From assembly GCA_020025415.1 (NCBI GenBank), contig JAHHSB010000047.1, positions 1 to 9,143 of the forward strand: a stretch of DNA of 9,143 nucleotides. The letters run 5' to 3'. The first letter of the stretch is position 1; each line of letters opens with the position of its first letter. Under the pieces are notes generated by a model. The model saw nothing but the letters and a program-made list of their open reading frames with translations. It was not told the DNA's origin and did no database searches. Source of the stretch: Oscillibacter sp. Lineage in GTDB: Bacteria > Bacillota > Clostridia > Oscillospirales > Oscillospiraceae. Positions 4,927 through 9,143 of this stretch are shown here, piece by piece. Both the position numbers and the translations under genes were made by a program.

Positions 4927-6678
4927 TCAGAATTCTGGGTTGACCCGCAGCTTGCGGTAGTGGGTGTGAAGCAGCGCCTTGGCCCGGGGAGAGCCGGGCT
5001 CGCCCAGATACTCCCGGTAAAGGGCTTCCACCGCCGGATTATCCTGGGGCAGGCGCAGGGCGTGCTTCCGGTCCTGGGAATAGAGCACCTGGGCCCGCTT
5101 GGCGGGGACATCCACAAAGTTGCGCACGTCGAAGGGGACGTGGGGCTGGCCGCCGCCGTTGACACAGCCGCCGGGACAGGCCATGACTTCGATAAATTGA
5201 TAGTCCGCCTCGCCGCTGCGGACCTTTTCCAGCAATGCCCGGGTGTTGGCCAGGCCGGAGACCACCGCCACATGGAGGGTCTGGCCGGCGATGGTATAGC
5301 TGGCCTCCTTCACGCCGGCTATGCCCCGCAGCTCTGTCAGCTCCAGCCGCTCCGGCGCCGCGCCGGTGAGGATCTTCTCGGCGGTACGCAGGGCTGCCTC
5401 CATCACGCCGCCGGTGACGCCGAACAGCGCCGCGGCGCCGGTGGACAGGCCCAGAGGCGCGTCAAAGTCCTCGTCGGGCAGCTCAGTGAAGCGAATACCC
5501 GCCCGGTCGATCATCCGGGCCAACTCCCGAGTGGTCAGGGCGAAGTCCACATCCGGCAGGCCGCCCTCCTCTTCCAGACGGTGGATCTCCATCTTCTTGG
5601 CGGTGCAGGGCATGAAGGAGACCATGACGATCTGGGCCGGGTCAATGCCGTTTTTCTCGGCGTAGTAGCTCTTGGCCACGGCACCGAACATCTGCTGGGG
5701 GGACTTGCAGGTGGAAAGATGCTCCGTCAGGTCGGGGAAGTAACGCTCACAGTACTGCACCCAGCCGGAAGAGCAGGAGGTGAGCAGGGGCAGCCGCACG
5801 CCGGATTGGAGGAGGCCGATGAGCTCATGGGCCTCCTCCACCGCCGTCAGGTCGGCGGCAAACTGGGTGTCGAACACCTGCTCAAAGCCCAGCCGCCGCA
5901 GGGCGGCCACCAGCTTGCCCTGCACATCCGTGCCGGGGGCCAGGCCGAAGGATTCGCCCAGGGCCGCCCGCACTGCGGGGGCCACCTCCACCAGTACGTG
6001 CTTGCGGGGATCGCCCAAAGCCTTGAATACCTCCTGGGTGGAATCCTTTTCCTGCAGGGCCCCGGTGGGGCAGACACTGATGCACTGGCCGCAGCCCACG
6101 CAGCTGGTCTGGCCCAGCCCCATCTCGAAGGCACAGCCGATGGAGGTGGCAAAACCCCGGTGGTTGGTGCCGATAACGCCCACGCCCTGGACCTGGTTGC
6201 ACATGGCCACGCAGCGTCGGCAGAGGATGCACTTGCTGCCGTCCCGGATCATGTGGATCGAGGAGGTGTCCAGCACCGTCTGGGTGACGGGCCCTTCATA
6301 GCGGTTGGTGTCGTCCACGTCGTAGCGGTGGCACAGGCGCATCAGCTCACAGCTGCCGCTGCGGGAGCAGGTCCAGCAGTCTTTGCGGTGGTTGGAGAGC
6401 ATCAGCTGCAAGGTCTTTTTCCGCGCCTCCAAGATCTCGGGGGTGCTGGTGTGGACGACCATGCCATCCCGGTCGCAGGGATAGACGCAGGCGGCAGCAT
6501 AGTTGTCCATGCCCTCCACCTCCACCACGCAGATGCGGCACGCGCCGATCTCGTTGATCTTGCGCATGTAGCACAGGGTGGGAATGTCGATATGGACGGA
6601 GCGGGCCGCGTCCAGAATGGTGGTGCCCTTGGGGACGGTGACCTGGATCCCGTCGATGGTTAAGGTGATTTGTTCCAT
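4927..6678 (-). CDS. hydA: [FeFe] hydrogenase catalytic subunit, group A trimeric NAD-linked type
   Basis: A 583-aa cytoplasmic enzyme that interconverts H+ and H2 at the H-cluster. Domains in order: N-terminal [2Fe-2S] ferredoxin (Cys36, 47, 50, 64); His-ligated [4Fe-4S] site Hx3Cx2Cx5C (His97, Cys101, 104, 110); two [4Fe-4S] ferredoxin motifs (Cys150/153/156/160 and 193/196/199/203); H-cluster domain (about 225-515); C-terminal small-subunit-like domain (about 525-583). H-cluster motifs are L2 MPCTAKKME (356-364) and L3 EVMACPGGCVNGGGQP (497-512), both standard. L1 is TSCSSGW (300-306) where TSCCPxW is usual. Length fits HydA/HndD of the bifurcating class. AAGGAGGG upstream sets the start at 6678, 13 nt after hydB. 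It is the last gene of hydC-hydB-hydA, followed by a terminator. HydE/F/G maturases are not in the window. Confidence 0.95.
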   Translation of the reverse strand: MEQITLTIDGIQVTVPKGTTILDAARSVHIDIPTLCYMRKINEIGACRICVVEVEGMDNYAAACVYPCDRDGMVVHTSTPEILEARKKTLQLMLSNHRKDCWTCSRSGSCELMRLCHRYDVDDTNRYEGPVTQTVLDTSSIHMIRDGSKCILCRRCVAMCNQVQGVGVIGTNHRGFATSIGCAFEMGLGQTSCVGCGQCISVCPTGALQEKDSTQEVFKALGDPRKHVLVEVAPAVRAALGESFGLAPGTDVQGKLVAALRRLGFEQVFDTQFAADLTAVEEAHELIGLLQSGVRLPLLTSCSSGWVQYCERYFPDLTEHLSTCKSPQQMFGAVAKSYYAEKNGIDPAQIVMVSFMPCTAKKMEIHRLEEEGGLPDVDFALTTRELARMIDRAGIRFTELPDEDFDAPLGLSTGAAALFGVTGGVMEAALRTAEKILTGAAPERLELTELRGIAGVKEASYTIAGQTLHVAVVSGLANTRALLEKVRSGEADYQFIEVMACPGGCVNGGGQPHVPFDVRNFVDVPAKRAQVLYSQDRKHALRLPQDNPAVEALYREYLGEPGSPRAKALLHTHYRKLRVNPEF

Positions 6679-6691
6679 ATTCCAGCCCTCC

Positions 6692-8575
6692 TTATCCCTT
6701 GCGTACCGCGTGGAAGGGACACACGCTCATGCAGTTGCCGCACTTAATGCAGCGGGCGGGATCGATGCGGTGGGGCCGCTTCACGCCGCCGCTGATGGCC
6801 TCCACCGGGCAGTTGCGCATGCACATGGTGCAGCCCTTGCAGACCTTCGGGTCGATAGAATAGCTGATCATGGACTTGCACACCCCGGCGGGGCAGCGCT
6901 TTTCGACGATGTGGGCGGCGTACTCGTCCCGGAAATAGCGGATAGTGGACAGCACCGGGTTGGGCGCTGTCTGGCCCAGGCCGCACAGGGCGTTTTTGGT
7001 GATGTAAGAGGCCAAGGCCTCCAGTTCGTCCAGATCGCCGTGGGCACCCTTGCCGTCGGTGATCTTCTCCAGCAGCTCCAGCATCCGCCGGGTGCCCACC
7101 CGGCAGGGGGTACACTTGCCGCAGGACTCATCCACCGTAAAGCGGAGGAAGAACTTGGCAATGTCCACCATGCAGGAGTCCTGGTCCATGACGATCAGGC
7201 CGCCGGAGCCCATCATGGAGCCGATGGCCGTCAGGTTGTCGTAGTCGATTGGAATGTCGAAATTCTCCCGGGAGATGCAGCCGCCGGAGGGGCCGCCGGT
7301 CTGGGCGGCCTTGAACGAGCCGCCGTTGGGAATGCCGCCGCCGATCTCCTCCACCACCTCCCGCAGCGTGGTGCCCATGGGGATCTCTACCAGGCCGGTA
7401 TTGCGGATCTTGCCGCCTAGGGCAAAGACTTTGGTGCCGGGGGACTTCTCTGTGCCGATGGAACGGAACCACTCCGCTCCCCGCAGAATGATCTGGGGCA
7501 CGTTGGCCAGGGTTTCTACGTTGTTGAGGATGGTGGGCTTGCCAAACAGACCCTGGTTGGCGGGGAAGGGCGGCCGGGGGCGGGGTTCGCCCCGCTTGCC
7601 CTCGATGGAGGTCATCAGGGCTGTCTCCTCGCCGCAGACAAATGCGCCGGCGCCCAGGCGTAGGTCGATGTCAAAGTCAAAGCCGCTGCCGAAGATGTTT
7701 TTGCCCAGCAATCCGTAGTCATAGGCCTGGCGCAGGGCGGTGCGCAGATGGGCCACCGCCAGAGGATACTCCGCCCGGACGTAGATAAAGCCCTGGCTGG
7801 CCCCAATGGCATAGCCGGCAATGGCCATGGCTTCCAGCACGGCGTGGGGGTCGCCCTCCAGCACGGAGCGGTCCATGAAGGCACCGGGGTCGCCCTCGTC
7901 GGCGTTGCAGCAGACGTACTTCTGCACCTTGCCCCGGTCGCCGCAGGCGAAGCGCCACTTTTTCCCCGTGGGGAAGCCCGCGCCGCCCCTGCCCCGGAGG
8001 CCTGAGTCCAAAATGATATCGATGACCTGATCGGGGGACAGTTCCGTCAGCGCCTTGCCCAGAGCCTGATAGGCGCCCCGGGCGATGGCCTCGTCGATGC
8101 GCTCCGGGTCGATGACGCCGCAGTTGCGAAGCACGATGCGCAGCTGCTTGCGGAAGATGCCCGTGTCGTCCAGGGCGGTGACGGGGGTGCTGTCGTCCAT
8201 GGTCAGATCGTCGGGATTGGTCATGGTGTATTTACCCAGAGGCTGGCCGTCCCGCAGGTGGGACTTGGCAATCTCCGCCGCCTTGCGGGGATTGACGTGA
8301 ATGTACGTTACCTTGGGCTGGCCCGGTTCCAGCACCTCCACAATGGGTTCGTACTGGCAGATGCCGATGCAGCCCGTGGACACCAGCTCTACGTTGTCCA
8401 GCTTCAGCTCCTTCACCGCCTGGCGCAGCGCGTCCATCACTGTTCCGGCGCCGGAGGCCAGGCCGCAGGTGGCCATGCCCACCAGCACCCGGGTGGTCTT
8501 GGCGTCCGCCGGGCGGGGCCCCACGGTGGGGGCCATGGCCACTTCCATGTTCCGGATGTCTTCAAGCGTTTTCAT
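6692..8575 (-). CDS. hydB: NuoF-like NAD(H)- and flavin-binding subunit of the hydrogenase
   Basis: A 627-aa flavoprotein expected to exchange electrons between NAD(H) and the iron-sulfur chain of HydA; in this family it also hosts the bifurcation site. Residues about 28-105 form a thioredoxin-like [2Fe-2S] domain (Cys37, 69, 73). The NuoF core (about 145-480) has the FMN/NADH loop GLRGRGGAGFPTGKKW (192-207), CNADEGDPGAFMDR (223-236), an SLBB region and TGGPSGG (426-432). A [4Fe-4S] site follows as SCGKCTPC with Cys485, 488, 491 and 531. Two C-terminal ferredoxin clusters use Cys579/582/585/589 and 609/612/615/619. The start is ATG 8575, with GAGGAGG about 8 nt upstream; a frame opening at 8602 has no such site. 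Its first 14 nt overlap the end of hydC, indicating translational coupling. Equivalent to HndC of Desulfovibrio. Electron bifurcation is inferred from the family. Confidence 0.95.
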   Translation of the reverse strand: MKTLEDIRNMEVAMAPTVGPRPADAKTTRVLVGMATCGLASGAGTVMDALRQAVKELKLDNVELVSTGCIGICQYEPIVEVLEPGQPKVTYIHVNPRKAAEIAKSHLRDGQPLGKYTMTNPDDLTMDDSTPVTALDDTGIFRKQLRIVLRNCGVIDPERIDEAIARGAYQALGKALTELSPDQVIDIILDSGLRGRGGAGFPTGKKWRFACGDRGKVQKYVCCNADEGDPGAFMDRSVLEGDPHAVLEAMAIAGYAIGASQGFIYVRAEYPLAVAHLRTALRQAYDYGLLGKNIFGSGFDFDIDLRLGAGAFVCGEETALMTSIEGKRGEPRPRPPFPANQGLFGKPTILNNVETLANVPQIILRGAEWFRSIGTEKSPGTKVFALGGKIRNTGLVEIPMGTTLREVVEEIGGGIPNGGSFKAAQTGGPSGGCISRENFDIPIDYDNLTAIGSMMGSGGLIVMDQDSCMVDIAKFFLRFTVDESCGKCTPCRVGTRRMLELLEKITDGKGAHGDLDELEALASYITKNALCGLGQTAPNPVLSTIRYFRDEYAAHIVEKRCPAGVCKSMISYSIDPKVCKGCTMCMRNCPVEAISGGVKRPHRIDPARCIKCGNCMSVCPFHAVRKG

Positions 8576-9089
8576 GGGGCACCTCCTCGTCTTCCGAAGC
8601 ATAGCGCTCCAGGATCCGTTCCACCTGGTCCGGCGTCATACGCCCGTATACATCGTCGTTAATCAGCATGACCGGAGCCAGGCCGCAGGCGCCCACGCAG
8701 CGGCAGGTATCCAGGGAGAACTTGCCGTCGGGGGTGCACATGCCCTCGTCGATCTTGAGCAGCTCCTTGATCTTCTCCAGCACCGCGCCGGAGCCCTTGA
8801 CGTAGCAGGCCGTGCCCAGGCACACGGAGATGCGGTACTTGCCCCGGGGATAGAGATGGAACATGGAGTAAAAGGTGGAGATGCCGTAGATCTCCTCCAG
8901 TGGATGGCCAGTGGCGTCAGAGATCATGGTCTGCACCTGGATGGGAAGATACCCGTAGATCTCCTGGGCCTGCTGCATGATGGGCATCAGGGAGCCGGGA
9001 ATATCCTTGTATGCGGCAATGACACTTCGCAGGGCCGCTTCCTGCTCCGCTGTTCCGCGGAAAGGCACGGAATGGGTTTGCTCAGCCAT
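8562..9089 (-). CDS. hydC: NuoE-like [2Fe-2S] subunit of the hydrogenase
   Basis: A 175-aa thioredoxin-fold electron carrier, the smallest subunit of the HydABC (HndA) complex, passing electrons near the flavin subunit. A helical N-terminal domain (about 15-75) contains the family pattern LMPIMQQAQEIYGYLP and ISTFYSMF. The [2Fe-2S] domain has the four expected ligands as Cys90-x4-Cys95 and Cys131-x3-Cys135 (CLGTACYVKG and CVGACGLAPV). Length is normal. ATG 9089 has AGAGAGG about 10 nt upstream, a modest site. The last codons contain the ribosome binding site of hydB. It is the first hydrogenase gene in the window, with no promoter visible, so the operon probably begins further upstream. Confidence 0.93.
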   Translation of the reverse strand: MAEQTHSVPFRGTAEQEAALRSVIAAYKDIPGSLMPIMQQAQEIYGYLPIQVQTMISDATGHPLEEIYGISTFYSMFHLYPRGKYRISVCLGTACYVKGSGAVLEKIKELLKIDEGMCTPDGKFSLDTCRCVGACGLAPVMLINDDVYGRMTPDQVERILERYASEDEEVPHENA

Positions 9090-9143
9090 ATTGACGCGCC
9101 TCTCTTGACATCCGGTCTGTGTCCCGCCTGGGCGGGCCGCAGC
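9082..9143 (-). other. Window edge: possible 3' end of an upstream operon gene
   Basis: No promoter is seen in the 54 nt before hydC. One frame entering from the edge stays open and ends in a TGA at 9084-9082, overlapping the hydC start (ATGGCTGA). It would give the last 19 residues CGPPRRDTDRMSREARQYG of an upstream protein. Such overlaps are common in hydrogenase operons, but the fragment is too short to identify, and two other frames are also open here. Confidence 0.2.

Noticed and set aside
4837..6663. 608-codon open frame on the plus strand opposite hydA
   Set aside because: It is the antisense of hydA, whose cluster motifs and ribosome binding site are unmistakable. The antisense product is Gly/Ala/His-rich with no domain, a common effect of GC-rich codon bias.

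Overview
The window looks like chromosome from a GC-rich, anaerobic, low-oxygen-adapted member of the Clostridia, most likely an Oscillospiraceae-type gut bacterium. The evidence is a trimeric NAD-linked [FeFe] hydrogenase, a DUF3842 protein, an ECF sigma factor paired with a large membrane protein, AGGAGG-type ribosome binding sites and GC-rich coding sequence. The taxonomic placement is inference from gene content and composition; no rRNA is present. Every intact gene is on the minus strand.

In transcription order (right to left), 9089-4927 is a compact operon hydC-hydB-hydA. It encodes the NuoE-like, NuoF-like and H-cluster subunits of an HydABC/Hnd-type hydrogenase, expected to couple NADH and ferredoxin to H2. 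hydC and hydB overlap by 14 nt, hydB and hydA are 13 nt apart, and a strong hairpin terminator follows hydA at 4870-4907. The promoter lies outside the window.

From 4840 to 3250 is a decayed stretch around one intact gene. It holds a plus-strand cupin-type pseudogene with two frame changes (4555-4840). Next is a roughly 300-nt untranslated leader with its own promoter, feeding an intact DUF3842 gene (4086-3670). Last is a truncated, frameshifted remnant of malic enzyme (3613 to about 3250).

From 3225 to 833 is an ECF sigma factor operon. An ECF-like promoter is followed by the sigma gene, which is coupled through an ATGA overlap to a 575-aa single-pass membrane protein with an extracytoplasmic domain of about 510 residues. 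This protein is probably the sigma factor's membrane-bound regulator or sensor. A perfect 11-bp stem terminator ends the unit.

From 813 to the left edge is a two-component system: an OmpR/PhoB-type response regulator and the first codons of what is probably its sensor histidine kinase. A perfect 8-bp inverted repeat straddles the response regulator's -10/start region and is a candidate operator.

I see no CRISPR array, tRNA, rRNA, insertion sequence or phage gene. The least explained parts are the sigma/membrane-protein pair, the DUF3842 leader, the inverted-repeat operator, and a non-standard H-cluster motif in HydA.
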